Shown here piece after piece: positions 51,509 through 62,189 of a stretch of DNA of 64,000 nt (positions are counted from its first letter, which is position 1; each line of letters starts with the position of its first letter). Position numbers and translations under genes: made by a program. The stretch is taken from assembly GCF_000020665.1 (NCBI RefSeq), contig NC_011071.1, forward strand, positions 1,664,501 to 1,728,500, read 5' to 3'. This stretch comes from Stenotrophomonas maltophilia R551-3 (GTDB lineage: Bacteria; Pseudomonadota; Gammaproteobacteria; Xanthomonadales; Xanthomonadaceae). Under the pieces are notes generated by a model. The model did no database searches. It saw only the letters and a list, made by a program, of their open reading frames with translations, and was not told where the DNA came from.

Positions 51509-51889
51509 ATGCACCTGTCCCTGCTCAAGACCAAGATCCACCGCGCCACCGTCACCCATTCCGAGCTGAACTACGAAGGCTCGATCGCCATCGATGACAA
51601 CCTGCTGGCTGCCACCGGCATCCGCGAGTTCGAGCAGGTGCACATCTGGGACGTGACCAACGGTGCGCGCTTCTCGACCTATGCCATCCGCGCCGAAGCC
51701 GGCAGCGGCGTTGTCTCGCTCAACGGTGGCGCCGCGCGCCATGTGCAGGTCGGTGACATCATCATCATCGCCGCGTTCGCCAGCATGACCGAGCAGGAAG
51801 CTGACAGCTTCAAGCCGAAGCTGGTGTACGTTGATGGCAACAACCAGATATCCCACACCAACGACACGATCCCGACACAGGCCGCATGA
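51509..51889 (+). CDS. panD: Aspartate 1-decarboxylase proenzyme
   Basis: A 126-residue proenzyme that cleaves itself between Gly24 and Ser25 ([10 protein letters not shown]) to form the pyruvoyl group that decarboxylates aspartate to beta-alanine. Other conserved stretches are [37 protein letters not shown] and [14 protein letters not shown]. It supplies beta-alanine for PanC. The stop overlaps the pgi start (ATGA), so pgi is translationally coupled to panD. Confidence 0.97.
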   Translation: MHLSLLKTKIHRATVTHSELNYEGSIAIDDNLLAATGIREFEQVHIWDVTNGARFSTYAIRAEAGSGVVSLNGGAARHVQVGDIIIIAAFASMTEQEADSFKPKLVYVDGNNQISHTNDTIPTQAA

Positions 51890-53400
51890 CAACGAACAAC
51901 GGATTCGACTCGCTGCATTCCCACGCCCAGCGCCTGAAGGGCGCAAGCATTCCCAGCCTGCTCGCCGCCGAACCCGGCCGCGTCCAGGAGCTGGCGCTGC
52001 GGGTCGGTCCGTTGTATGTCAGTTTCGCCCGGCAGACGTACGATGCCGCGGCGCTGCAGGCGTTGCTGGCGCTGGCTGCCGAGCGTGATGTCGGTGCTGC
52101 CATCACCCGTCTGTTCCGTGGCGAACAGGTCAACCTGACCGAAGGCCGCGCCGCACTGCATACCGCGCTGCGTGGCGATGTGGTCGATGCGCCGGTGGCG
52201 GCCGAGGCCTATGCCACTGCGCGCGACATCCGCCAGCGCATGGGCGTGCTGGTACGTGCGCTGGAAGACAGCGGCGTCACCGACGTGGTCAGCGTTGGCA
52301 TCGGTGGTTCCGATCTCGGTCCGCGGCTGGTCGCCGATGCACTGCGCCCGGTCACCGGTGCGCGCCTGCGCGTGCATTTCGTGTCGAACGTGGACGGCGC
52401 CGCCATGCAGCGCACGCTGGCTACGCTGGATCCGGCGAAGACTGCCGGCATCCTGATCTCCAAGACCTTCGGCACGCAGGAAACCCTGCTCAACGGCCAG
52501 ATCCTGCACGACTGGCTGGGTGGCAGCGAACGCCTGTACGCGGTCAGCGCCAATCCGGAACGTGCCGCCAAGGCCTTCGCCATCGCCGCCGATCGCGTGC
52601 TGCCGATGTGGGACTGGGTCGGTGGCCGCTATTCGCTGTGGTCGGCGGTCGGTTTCCCGATCGCGCTGGCAATCGGCTTCGAGCGCTTCGAACAGCTGCT
52701 GGAAGGTGCCGCGCAGATGGACGCGCACGCACTGGACGCGCCGCTGGAGCGCAACCTGCCGGTGCTGCATGGCCTGACCGATATCTGGAACCGCAACCTG
52801 CTGGGCTATGCCACGCATGCGGTGATGACCTACGACCAGCGCCTGGCGCTGCTGCCGGCCTACCTGCAGCAGCTGGTGATGGAAAGCCTGGGCAAGCGCG
52901 TTCAGCGCGACGGCCAGCCGGTTACCACCGATACCGTGCCGGTGTGGTGGGGTGGGGCAGGCACCGACGTGCAGCACAGTTTCTTCCAGGCGCTGCACCA
53001 GGGCACCAGCATCATCCCGGCCGATTTCATCGGCTGCGTGCACAACGATGATCCGTACACGATCAATCACCAGGCACTGCTGGCCAACCTGCTGGCGCAG
53101 ACCGAGGCGCTGGCCAATGGCCAGGGCAGCGACGACCCGCATCGCGATTACCCGGGCGGTCGCCCGAGCACGCTGATCCTGCTGGATGCGCTGACTCCGC
53201 AGGCGCTGGGCGCGCTGATCGCGATGTACGAACACGCGGTGTACGTGCAGTCGGTGATCTGGAACATCAATGCCTTCGACCAGTTTGGCGTCGAGCTGGG
53301 CAAGCAGCTGGCCAGCGGCCTGCTGCCGGCGTTGCAGGGCGAGGACGTGGCGGTTGCCGATCTGATGACCCGCGAGATCCTGGCGCAGCTGAAGCGCTGA
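51886..53400 (+). CDS. pgi: Glucose-6-phosphate isomerase
   Basis: A 504-residue enzyme interconverting glucose-6-phosphate and fructose-6-phosphate. Length fits the shorter xanthomonad form (E. coli has 549). Signatures are [77 protein letters not shown] and [14 protein letters not shown]. Coupling to panD is a chance or regulatory linkage with no obvious metabolic reason. Confidence 0.97.
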   Translation: MTTNNGFDSLHSHAQRLKGASIPSLLAAEPGRVQELALRVGPLYVSFARQTYDAAALQALLALAAERDVGAAITRLFRGEQVNLTEGRAALHTALRGDVVDAPVAAEAYATARDIRQRMGVLVRALEDSGVTDVVSVGIGGSDLGPRLVADALRPVTGARLRVHFVSNVDGAAMQRTLATLDPAKTAGILISKTFGTQETLLNGQILHDWLGGSERLYAVSANPERAAKAFAIAADRVLPMWDWVGGRYSLWSAVGFPIALAIGFERFEQLLEGAAQMDAHALDAPLERNLPVLHGLTDIWNRNLLGYATHAVMTYDQRLALLPAYLQQLVMESLGKRVQRDGQPVTTDTVPVWWGGAGTDVQHSFFQALHQGTSIIPADFIGCVHNDDPYTINHQALLANLLAQTEALANGQGSDDPHRDYPGGRPSTLILLDALTPQALGALIAMYEHAVYVQSVIWNINAFDQFGVELGKQLASGLLPALQGEDVAVADLMTREILAQLKR

Positions 53401-53407
53401 GGTATCT

Positions 53408-53466
53408 GTAGAGTCGAGCCATGCTCGACTGGCTTGTGCGCGTAGTCGAGCATGGCTCGACTCTAC
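53408..53466. repeat. Inverted SMAG-type repeat pair
   Basis: It starts GTAGAGTCGAGCCATGCTCG and ends with the inverted complement CGACTCTAC, seven bases after the pgi stop. Confidence 0.8.
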
Positions 53467-53472
53467 AATTCG

Positions 53473-53496
53473 GTAGCGCCGGGCCATGCCCGGCGG
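53473..53496 (+). repeat. Single SMAG-type repeat
   Basis: GTAGCGCCGGGCCATGCCCG begins the copy; it is nearly identical to the left half of the pair at 44587. Confidence 0.7.
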
Positions 53497-53509
53497 ACGC
53501 GACGCCGCG

Positions 53510-54079
53510 TTACCGGCTCGGATCGCGCTCCGGGCTCGGCCGCTTGGCCAGCTTGCGCTGCAGCGAACGCCGGTGCATGCCGAGCAGGCGCGCGGCCGCT
53601 GACACATTGCCGCCGGTCTCGTGCATCGCCTGCTGGATGTGTTCCCACTGCAGGCGGCTGATCGGCGTCATCGCGTCCGGCACTTCCATTTCGCCATCGT
53701 CGGCCGGGCCGTCGTCTTCCTCGCCGAGCGCGCGCAGGATCATCGGCACCGTGGCCGGCTTCGGCAGGTAGTCATCCGCACCCAGCTTGATCGCCTCCAC
53801 GGCGGTGGCGATGCTGGCGTAGCCGGTTACCAGCAGGATCCGCATGTCCGCGCGCAGGGCACGCAGCGGCTGGATCAGTGCCAGGCCGGAATCGCTGCCC
53901 AGTTTCAGGTCGATCAGCGCGAACGCCGGCGGGTGCTGGCGAGCCAGTGCAAGCGCGCTGGCGGCATCCTGTGCGGTCTGCGTTTCCAGCCCCTTGCGGG
54001 CCAGGCTGCGCTGCAGCGTGCGCAGGTACAGTTCGTCATCGTCGACCAGCAGGCCGAGGGTGGAGTGGTGAAGGCTCAT
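53510..54079 (-). CDS. RegA/PrrA/ActR-family response regulator
   Basis: A 189-residue regulator. The receiver domain (residues 8-120) has the acidic pocket VDDDELY, the phospho-acceptor aspartate in FALIDLKLGSDSG and the lysine in DYLPKPATVP. A Fis-type helix-turn-helix at the C-terminus (ETGGNVSAAARLLGMHRRSL) is the RegA hallmark. With the overlapping sensor kinase it should form a redox-responsive pair controlling respiration-related genes. The ATG at 54079 overlaps the kinase stop; the longer frame upstream is a shadow. Confidence 0.93.
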   Translation of the reverse strand: MSLHHSTLGLLVDDDELYLRTLQRSLARKGLETQTAQDAASALALARQHPPAFALIDLKLGSDSGLALIQPLRALRADMRILLVTGYASIATAVEAIKLGADDYLPKPATVPMILRALGEEDDGPADDGEMEVPDAMTPISRLQWEHIQQAMHETGGNVSAAARLLGMHRRSLQRKLAKRPSPERDPSR

Positions 54080-55302
54080 GGGGTGTCCTCGCGTGGGGCC
54101 AGCGGCAGGCGGAAGCCGACGCGGCTGCCGGCCCCCTGGGCCGGGCGCATCCACATCTCGCCGTCGAGGCGTTCGATGGTGGCATGGGACAGGGCCAGGC
54201 CGACGCCCATGCCCTCGCTCTTGCTGCTGCCGAACAGCTTGCCCGGCAGGACGGCGGCACGGGCGTCGAAGCCATGGCCGTAGTCGCGGACTTCGCCGAT
54301 CAGGTCGTCGCCTTCGATGCGCAGGTCCAGGTCCACGCGCGGCCGGCCGGCCTGTTCGCCGGCATCGGCGGCATTGTTGAGCAGGACCATCAGCAGATGG
54401 CCCACGCCCGGATCCAGCGGCAGCCGCAACGGCGCATCGTCGTTGCGGTGCAGGTCGATGGTCGGACGCACCAAACGCCACTGCTCCAGCACCTGCTGGG
54501 CGCTGGAATGGCTGCGTCCCGGTGCATCAGCCGAGGCCGGCGCGGCCAGCGCCAGCACCCGTTCACGGCATTGCACCAGCAGCTCGCGCAGGGTTTCCAT
54601 GTCTTCGCGTACTTCCGGCTCTTCGCTGCGCTCGGCGACGTCATCGGCGAGCAGGGTCATGGTCGCCAGCGGCGTGTTCAGTTCGTGCGCCACCGAGGCC
54701 GCATGGGTGGCCAGGGCGACAATGCCCTCGTTGCGGGCGAAGCGCTCGCGCAGTGCCGACAGTTCAAGCTCACGCTGGCGCAGCGCCAACGCCAGGCGGG
54801 TGGAGAAGGTCAGCACGACCGCAGCGGAAATCAGGAAATTGGCGACCACGCCCCAGCGGTTGAGGTCCTGCGCGCGGAAATAACCGTCCGGCAACGGCTG
54901 CCCGAAAATGCCGCTGGCGGCGTAGCCGAGCAGGCAGGCCAGTGCCACCGCCAGCGCCCAGCGCAGGGGCAGGGCGAACGCGGCCAGCGCGATCAGGATC
55001 AGGAACAGCGAGCTGAACGGGTTGGCCATGCCGCCGCTCCAGCCCACCATCCAGGTCAGGATGATCACGTCCACCAGGATGTGACCGAATGCGGTCAGCG
55101 GTGCTGTGTCAGCCGCTTCCGGGCGCAGCTGGGTGTAGATGTTGAACAGGGTCAGTACGGCCACGCCGGCCCACAGCGGCAGCTGCGGCAACGGCAGTCC
55201 CAGCACCCAGGTGGCGACCAGGATGGTGGCGGCCTGGCCGCCTACGGCAAGCCAGCGCAGGCTGCACAGGGTTCGGAGAAACGGGGCGTCGGGACCGGTC
55301 AT
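54076..55302 (-). CDS. RegB/PrrB-type redox sensor histidine kinase
   Basis: A 408-residue kinase with about six membrane segments in residues 15-168. The quinone-binding motif GGMANPF is at residues 90-96. The H-box is ATHAASVAHELNTPLATM with His206, followed by a redox-cysteine candidate Cys245 (LVQCRER), 39 residues after the histidine. The ATPase domain has the N box LLNNAADAG, YGHGFD and GMGVGLALSH. In RegB of phototrophs the equivalent cysteine is about 40 residues after the histidine and inactivates the kinase on oxidation. Shares its promoter region with ispG. Confidence 0.93.
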   Translation of the reverse strand: MTGPDAPFLRTLCSLRWLAVGGQAATILVATWVLGLPLPQLPLWAGVAVLTLFNIYTQLRPEAADTAPLTAFGHILVDVIILTWMVGWSGGMANPFSSLFLILIALAAFALPLRWALAVALACLLGYAASGIFGQPLPDGYFRAQDLNRWGVVANFLISAAVVLTFSTRLALALRQRELELSALRERFARNEGIVALATHAASVAHELNTPLATMTLLADDVAERSEEPEVREDMETLRELLVQCRERVLALAAPASADAPGRSHSSAQQVLEQWRLVRPTIDLHRNDDAPLRLPLDPGVGHLLMVLLNNAADAGEQAGRPRVDLDLRIEGDDLIGEVRDYGHGFDARAAVLPGKLFGSSKSEGMGVGLALSHATIERLDGEMWMRPAQGAGSRVGFRLPLAPREDTP

Positions 55303-55416
55303 TCACGCTCATCGTATGCGTTCACGCGTGGACGTGCCTGCGACAATCGGCCGCAGCCGTGCCGGCGGCTGAATGCGAGTCACCCGGAATGCGGGGGCGG
55401 GCGGTAGAATGCGCCC

Positions 55417-56682
55417 ATGCACGACGCCGTCACCCGCCCGACTCCTCCCTCCGATGCCACCTCCTGGCCGCGCCGCCAGACCCATGCCGTACAGATCGGC
55501 GGGGTCACCGTAGGCGGAGGCAAGCCGGTGGTGGTGCAGTCGATGACCAATACCGACACCAGCGATGTGGCCTCCAGCGTGAAGCAGGTGGCCGAGCTGT
55601 GGCGGGCTGGCTCGGAGATGGTGCGGTTGACCGTCAACACCGTTGAAGCGGCCGCCGCGATCCCGCGCATTGTCGACAAGCTGGCGATGATGGGCATCGA
55701 CGTGCCGCTGATCGGCGACTTCCATTACAACGGTCACCAGCTGCTCACCGCCGAACCAGCGTGTGCCGAAGCGCTGGCCAAGTACCGCATCAACCCGGGC
55801 AACGTCGGCTTCGGCAAGAAGAAGGACCTGCAGTTCGCCCAGCTGATCGAGTTCGCGATCCGCTACAACAAGCCGGTGCGCATCGGCGCCAACTGGGGCT
55901 CGCTGGACCAGGCCCTGGCGGCGAAGCTGATGGACGAGAACAACCACCGCGAACAGCCCTGGGACGCCGGCCGCGTGCTGCGCGAGGCGCTGATCCGTTC
56001 GGCGCTGGACTCGGCCGAGCAGGCAGTGGAGATCGGCCTGCCGCGCGACCGCATCGTGCTGTCGGCCAAGGTCAGTGGCGTGCAGGAACTGATTGCGGTG
56101 TACCGCGACCTGGCCCAGCGTTCGGATTTCGCCCTGCATCTGGGCCTGACCGAGGCCGGCATCGGCAGCAAGGGCATCGTCGCCTCGTCGGCCGCGCTGA
56201 GCGTGCTGCTGCAGGAAGGTATCGGCGACACCATCCGCATTTCGCTGACCCCGGAGCCGGGCCAGTCGCGTACGCAGGAAGTGATCGTCGCCCAGGAACT
56301 GCTGCAGACCACCGGCCAGCGCGCCTTCACGCCATTGGTCACGGCCTGCCCGGGCTGTGGCCGTACCACCTCCGAGTTCTTCCAGGAACTGGCCAAGGTG
56401 GTGCAGAGCCATGTGCGCGAAAAGATGCCGATGTGGAAGATCCAGCACCCGGGTGCGGAGAACATGACCCTGGCGGTGATGGGCTGCATCGTCAACGGGC
56501 CGGGCGAGTCGCGGCACGCCAACATCGGTATTTCGTTGCCGGGCACCGGTGAAACCCCGGCTGCGCCCGTATTCGTCGATGGCGAAAAGAAGGTGACCCT
56601 GCGCGGCGAGAACATCGCCCAGGACTTCGTCGCCCTGATCGACGACTACGTCGAACGCACCTATGTACGAAACGCCGGATAA
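55417..56682 (+). CDS. ispG: 4-hydroxy-3-methylbut-2-en-1-yl diphosphate synthase (flavodoxin)
   Basis: A 421-residue [4Fe-4S] enzyme converting MEcPP to HMBPP in the MEP isoprenoid pathway. Motifs include [48 protein letters not shown], the cluster cysteines in [13 protein letters not shown], and [26 protein letters not shown] -10-like element lies at 55405-55410. The C-terminus overlaps the next gene by 20 bases. Confidence 0.97.
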   Translation: MHDAVTRPTPPSDATSWPRRQTHAVQIGGVTVGGGKPVVVQSMTNTDTSDVASSVKQVAELWRAGSEMVRLTVNTVEAAAAIPRIVDKLAMMGIDVPLIGDFHYNGHQLLTAEPACAEALAKYRINPGNVGFGKKKDLQFAQLIEFAIRYNKPVRIGANWGSLDQALAAKLMDENNHREQPWDAGRVLREALIRSALDSAEQAVEIGLPRDRIVLSAKVSGVQELIAVYRDLAQRSDFALHLGLTEAGIGSKGIVASSAALSVLLQEGIGDTIRISLTPEPGQSRTQEVIVAQELLQTTGQRAFTPLVTACPGCGRTTSEFFQELAKVVQSHVREKMPMWKIQHPGAENMTLAVMGCIVNGPGESRHANIGISLPGTGETPAAPVFVDGEKKVTLRGENIAQDFVALIDDYVERTYVRNAG

Positions 56683-57412
56683 GCCTGCGATCCTCGCTGC
56701 ACCGGAGTCTGCCTCCGGGTTCCGCCACTGGATGGCGAGCAATGCCTGGCGCCTGCTCCTGCTGTTCGGTGGCGTGCTGCTGCCGTTGGCAGGCTTTGTC
56801 GCCCTGGCCGACGAGGTGCACGAGTTTGAATCGTTCCATTTCGACGCGCCCCTGCTGTGGCAGATGCATGGCCTGCATTCGCCGCTGCTAGACCGCTTCT
56901 TCGTGCTCATCTCCAAGCTGGGCTACGAGTGGTTCCTGATTCCGGCCGACGTGCTGATCATCGGTGTGCTGCTGGGCTACCGGCGCTGGCGCGAGGCCAC
57001 CTTCGTGGCGGTCAGCTTCGTGGGCTCGGCGCTGTTGAACATGGGCAGCAAGCACTTCTTCCAGCGCCAGCGCCCCAGCCTGTGGGAATCGATCGCGCCG
57101 GAATCGACGTTCAGCTTCCCCAGCGGCCATGCGATGGGCTCGATGACCCTGGCGGTGACCCTGGTGCTGCTGGCCTGGAACACCCGCTGGCGCTGGCCGG
57201 TGCTGCTGCTGGCACCGGCGTTCAGCCTGCTGGTCAGCGTGTCCCGGGTCTACCTGGGGGTGCATTACCCCTCCGACATCCTGGCAGGATGGTGTGCCGC
57301 GCTGGTTTGGGTGGTAGGGTGCTATCTGGTCATGTTCAGTCGCCGGCACCCATGGCGACGTCACGGCTCGCCGCCAGCGAAGGCCAGCGAAGCATCATCA
57401 CAGGGGGATTGA
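56663..57412 (+). CDS. PAP2-family membrane phosphatase
   Basis: A 249-residue inner-membrane protein with five or six hydrophobic segments and the three PAP2 motifs: KHFFQRQRP (near residue 128), [10 protein letters not shown] (near 152) and [16 protein letters not shown] (near 195). The family removes phosphates from undecaprenyl pyrophosphate, phosphatidate or phosphatidylglycerol phosphate. Overlap with ispG suggests a link to isoprenoid carrier lipid recycling, but the substrate is not determined by the sequence. Confidence 0.9.
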   Translation: MYETPDKPAILAAPESASGFRHWMASNAWRLLLLFGGVLLPLAGFVALADEVHEFESFHFDAPLLWQMHGLHSPLLDRFFVLISKLGYEWFLIPADVLIIGVLLGYRRWREATFVAVSFVGSALLNMGSKHFFQRQRPSLWESIAPESTFSFPSGHAMGSMTLAVTLVLLAWNTRWRWPVLLLAPAFSLLVSVSRVYLGVHYPSDILAGWCAALVWVVGCYLVMFSRRHPWRRHGSPPAKASEASSQGD

Positions 57413-57612
57413 CGTGGATGGCCCCTCCGGGACGTCTACGTGATAGATCAGTTGTTTCGTTGCAGCAGGTTCTGCAAGACAGGGGGCAAGCACAACGCGC
57501 GGTAATGTGATGCGCAAGGCAGATCGCCAGCGCCGCATTCCGGACGCGCTTGCAGGGTATCGGCACCCTGTCTAGCTTGACCTGCAATGGCCGCATTCGA
57601 AGAGGTACGTGA

Positions 57613-58260
57613 ATGACGATTCGAGTCTACCTGGTGGATGACCACGCGCTGGTCCGCACCGGGATGAAGATGATTCTGTCGGGGGAAACCGACATCGAGG
57701 TGGTGGGCGAAGCCGAGACCGGCGAAGACGCGCTGCGTGAAGTCCGCCAGCTGCTGCCGGACGTGGTGTTGTGCGATCTGCACCTGCCGGGCGTAAGCGG
57801 CATGGAAGTGACCGAGCGCATCGTCCGCAGCCACCGCAACACCCGCGTGGTGATCGTGTCGGTGCTGGAAGACGGCCCGCTGCCGAAGCGCCTGCTGGAA
57901 GCCGGTGCTGCCGGGTACATCGGCAAGGGCTGCGATGCGCAGGAACTGCTGCGCGCGGTGCGCGACGTGGCCGGTGGCCGCCGCTACCTGGGCACCAGCA
58001 TCGCGCAGAACCTGGCGTTGTCGACGGTGGAGGGCAACGGTTCGCCGTTCGACAGCCTGTCACCGCGCGAGCTGGAAGTGGCACTGCTGCTGACCCAGGG
58101 CCTGCGTCAGGAAGACATCGCGCGGCGGCTGAGCCTGAGTGCGAAGACGGTGAACACGCACAAGGCGCGGTTGTTCGAGAAGATGGGGATCCACGACAAC
58201 ATCGCGCTGGCGCGGATGGCCAGCCAGTATGGGCTGGTGGATCCGGCACGGCCGCTGTAA
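57613..58260 (+). CDS. NarL/GacA-family response regulator
   Basis: A 215-residue regulator with a receiver domain at residues 4-118 (VYLVDDHALVRTGMKMIL, phospho-acceptor in VVLCDLHLPG, lysine in AGYIGKG) and a LuxR helix-turn-helix at 148-205 (LSPRELEVALLLTQGLRQED, SAKTVNTHKARLFEKMGI). Length and sequence fit the GacA/UvrY group, which usually drives small regulatory RNAs with a BarA/GacS kinase. No kinase gene is adjacent. AGAGG precedes the ATG. Confidence 0.9.
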   Translation: MTIRVYLVDDHALVRTGMKMILSGETDIEVVGEAETGEDALREVRQLLPDVVLCDLHLPGVSGMEVTERIVRSHRNTRVVIVSVLEDGPLPKRLLEAGAAGYIGKGCDAQELLRAVRDVAGGRRYLGTSIAQNLALSTVEGNGSPFDSLSPRELEVALLLTQGLRQEDIARRLSLSAKTVNTHKARLFEKMGIHDNIALARMASQYGLVDPARPL

Positions 58261-58317
58261 GGGATTCGGCCAACGGCTGAGCCCCTCGCGGTGGAGTGCG
58301 GTTGGATTCTGGGGGAT

Positions 58318-58421
58318 GGCCGGGCGGATGGGCTGTGCAGGGGGCGCTGCAAGTACGTCCATGTAAGCTCGGTCGCCGCATCCATGCGGCTCACGCCCCT
58401 GCACAACCCATCCGCCCGTCC
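58318..58421. repeat. Structured palindromic element C, short form
   Basis: Arms 58318-58343 and 58396-58421 pair at 24 of 26 positions. The core, read on the minus strand, runs CGTGAGCCGCATGGATGCGG and ends ACGTACTTGCAGCGC. It is nearly identical to the element A core without its insert. Confidence 0.85.
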
Positions 58422-58503
58422 ACGGACAGGTTCCGTGCGCGTCCACCGCGGAATGAAGAAGGAAGAGCAGGAGCGGGTCGCGCGCTGTGCGCGCTCGTTA
58501 CCC

Positions 58504-58544
58504 GGGGTCGGATCCCTTTCCCTGCGGGAAAGGGCTCTGACCCC
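58504..58544. repeat. GGGGTCGGATCCC-type inverted repeat
   Basis: GGGGTCGGATCCCTTTCCC is paired with GGGAAAGGGCTCTGACCCC around TGC. It is the same family as 39095-39135 with sequence drift. Confidence 0.7.
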
Positions 58545-58554
58545 GGATGATGCC

Positions 58555-58580
58555 GGAGCCGAGCGTCGGCTCGGCTCTAC
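58555..58580 (-). repeat. Single SMAG-type repeat
   Basis: On the minus strand it reads GTAGAGCCGAGCCGACGCTC, 12 bases after the eda stop. Confidence 0.7.
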
Positions 58581-58592
58581 ACCTTGATCTGC

Positions 58593-59252
58593 TCAGTGAC
58601 CGCGCACGCGCTTGATGATCTTGGCGGCGTCGGCGGCGCTGGCGCGCACCTTGTCCCATTCGCCGTTGGCGATCCAGTTGCCCGGCACCATCCACGAACC
58701 GCCGATGCAGACCACGTTCTTCTGCTCGAGATATTCGGCGGCGGTGTTTTCGGTGATGCCACCGGTCGGGCACAGCTTGAGGTCGGCGACCGGGCCGGCC
58801 AGGCCCTTGATCATCGCCAGCCCACCCACGGCCGTGGCCGGGAACAGCTTGCACACACGGAAGCCCCGCGCATACAGCGACAGCAGCTCGGTCGGCGTCG
58901 CCGCACCCGGCACTACCGGCAGCGGTGCCGCCGCCAGTGCATCGGCCAGCGCCGGTGGCGTACCCGGCGTCACGAGGAAGTCCGCACCCGCATCGATCGA
59001 CTGCTGCATCTGCTCCACGGTCAGCACCGTACCGGCACCCACCACCACGTCCGGCAGCTCACGCTTGAGCATCGCCAGCGCTTCCATCGCCACCGGCGTA
59101 CGCAGCGTCAACTCGATCGCCGGCAGGCCACCTTCCAGCAACGCCGCACTGACCGCACGCGCCTGGTCCAGCGTATGAATCGTCACCACCGGCAGGATGC
59201 CCGCCGCACGCAACAGCTCCGCCGCCTTCACCTGATGTTGTTCGATACCCAT
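58593..59252 (-). CDS. eda: 2-dehydro-3-deoxy-phosphogluconate (KDPG) aldolase
   Basis: A 219-residue class I aldolase splitting KDPG to pyruvate and glyceraldehyde-3-phosphate, the last step of the Entner-Doudoroff pathway. The Schiff-base lysine is in VCKLFPATAVGG, the catalytic glutamate in IELTLRT, and GAGTVLT and FLVTPGTP line the phosphate site. It follows edd by 236 bases on the same strand. The gap contains palindromic element D and GCARAA hexamers that reach up to the ribosome-binding region, an unusual leader for a core gene. Confidence 0.96.
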   Translation of the reverse strand: MGIEQHQVKAAELLRAAGILPVVTIHTLDQARAVSAALLEGGLPAIELTLRTPVAMEALAMLKRELPDVVVGAGTVLTVEQMQQSIDAGADFLVTPGTPPALADALAAAPLPVVPGAATPTELLSLYARGFRVCKLFPATAVGGLAMIKGLAGPVADLKLCPTGGITENTAAEYLEQKNVVCIGGSWMVPGNWIANGEWDKVRASAADAAKIIKRVRGH

Positions 59253-59253
59253 A

Positions 59254-59294
59254 GCTCTGCTTCTGCCTTTGCTTCTGCTTTTGAATTTGATTTT
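59254..59294 (-). repeat. Degenerate hexamer tract in the eda leader
   Basis: On the minus strand successive units read AAAATC, AAATTC, AAAAGC, AGAAGC, AAAGGC and AGAAGC, ending one base before the eda ATG. The unit family (GCAAAA/GCAGAA) matches the tracts at 36338 and 36854. Confidence 0.65.
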
Positions 59295-59335
59295 CAGTGA
59301 TCACTTCGCGGCGTCGATGCGCCGCAGAGTGTCAG

Positions 59336-59441
59336 GAGGGCGCGGGTAGCCCCAGCCGGGACCGTGAGCGGCATGGATGCCGCGACCGAGCCCCCATGGA
59401 AGGGTTTACGGCGTGTCCCGGCTGGGGCTACCCGCGCCCTC
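59336..59441. repeat. Structured palindromic element D, short form, between edd and eda
   Basis: Arms 59336-59362 and 59415-59441 are 27 bases and perfectly complementary. The core on the plus strand runs CGTGAGCGGCATGGATGCCG and ends AAGGGTTTACGGCGT. It would be transcribed as a strong stem-loop inside the edd-eda message. Confidence 0.85.
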
Positions 59442-59488
59442 AACCAGGAAACTCACCGCCACATAGAACCCGCAACGCTCCTCAACCC

Positions 59489-61405
<1,917 letters not shown>

Positions 61406-61437
61406 TGGCTACCGGCGTTCGTGGTGGCGAGAGGCAA

Positions 61438-61458
61438 GCGGCGGCACGGTGCCGCCGC
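61438..61458 (-). repeat. Tight GC hairpin between pgl and edd
   Basis: GCGGCGGCAC and GTGCCGCCGC are exact complements separated by one base. In the operon transcript it could be a processing or stabilising hairpin; it has no T tract. Confidence 0.5.
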
Positions 61459-61463
61459 CAACA

Positions 61464-62189
61464 TCAATCAGCCCAGTGGACGCGCAGGCGCGCGCCTTCC
61501 AGGTTGATCGCATTGAGGATCGGGTACTGCTGGGCGTCGTTGCTGTCCAGCGCCTGGCGCAGCACCTGCAGCTTCTGCTTGCCGCGCAGCAGCAGCAGGC
61601 GCTGGCGGCACTGGCGCAGGCCATGCGGGGTCAGGGTGATGCGCAGCGGCCACTGGTTGGCACCCGGGCAGCCGGTGGCGTCCAGCGCGGCATAGGGCAG
61701 GGTGCTTTCCAGTGCACGGGCCAGGTCCTTCGAGCCGGGGAACAGCGAGGCGGTGTGGCCGTCGTTGCCCATGCCCAGCGCCACCAGGCTCGGCGGCTGG
61801 CTGTGCTGCGCCTGCAGGTTGGCGGTGTACACGCATTCCGGAAGCGGCTTGCCGATCCGCACCAGCGGATCGAAATGCGCACCTTCGGCGCGCTTGAGCA
61901 GATTCTCGCGCACCAGCCAGGCATTGCTGTCGCGATCCTGCGGCGACAGCCAGCGCTCATCGGCCAGGCTCACTTCCACCCGGTCCCAGTGCACGTCCAG
62001 CTCGGCCAGTGCCTGGTACACCGGTGCCGGCGTGGTGCCGCCAGACAACAGGATGCGGGCGCGGCCCACTTCGTTGATGTCGTGGTTGAGGGTCTGCGCC
62101 ATCTCGGCGGCCACCGCCTCGATCCAGCCATCGGCATCGCCGTGCTGGATGAACTCGATGCGGTCGTCGTGGAAGGTGGTGGGGCTCAT
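61464..62189 (-). CDS. pgl: 6-phosphogluconolactonase
   Basis: A 241-residue DevB-type lactonase hydrolysing 6-phosphogluconolactone. Signatures are ARILLSGGTTPAPVYQALAE, VEVSLADERWLSPQDRDSN and VALGMGNDGHTASLFPGSKD. The ATG at 62189 overlaps the glk stop (ATGA). It continues the zwf-glk-pgl-edd order. Confidence 0.95.
   Translation of the reverse strand: MSPTTFHDDRIEFIQHGDADGWIEAVAAEMAQTLNHDINEVGRARILLSGGTTPAPVYQALAELDVHWDRVEVSLADERWLSPQDRDSNAWLVRENLLKRAEGAHFDPLVRIGKPLPECVYTANLQAQHSQPPSLVALGMGNDGHTASLFPGSKDLARALESTLPYAALDATGCPGANQWPLRITLTPHGLRQCRQRLLLLRGKQKLQVLRQALDSNDAQQYPILNAINLEGARLRVHWAD

Larger units (their letters stand above)
58261..58592. repeat. Intergenic region with element C and other palindromes, no gene
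   Basis: 332 bases between the convergent response regulator and eda genes. It holds element C, a purine-rich tract (58453-58475), a GGGGTCGG-type inverted repeat and a single SMAG copy. No credible gene is seen. Confidence 0.7.
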
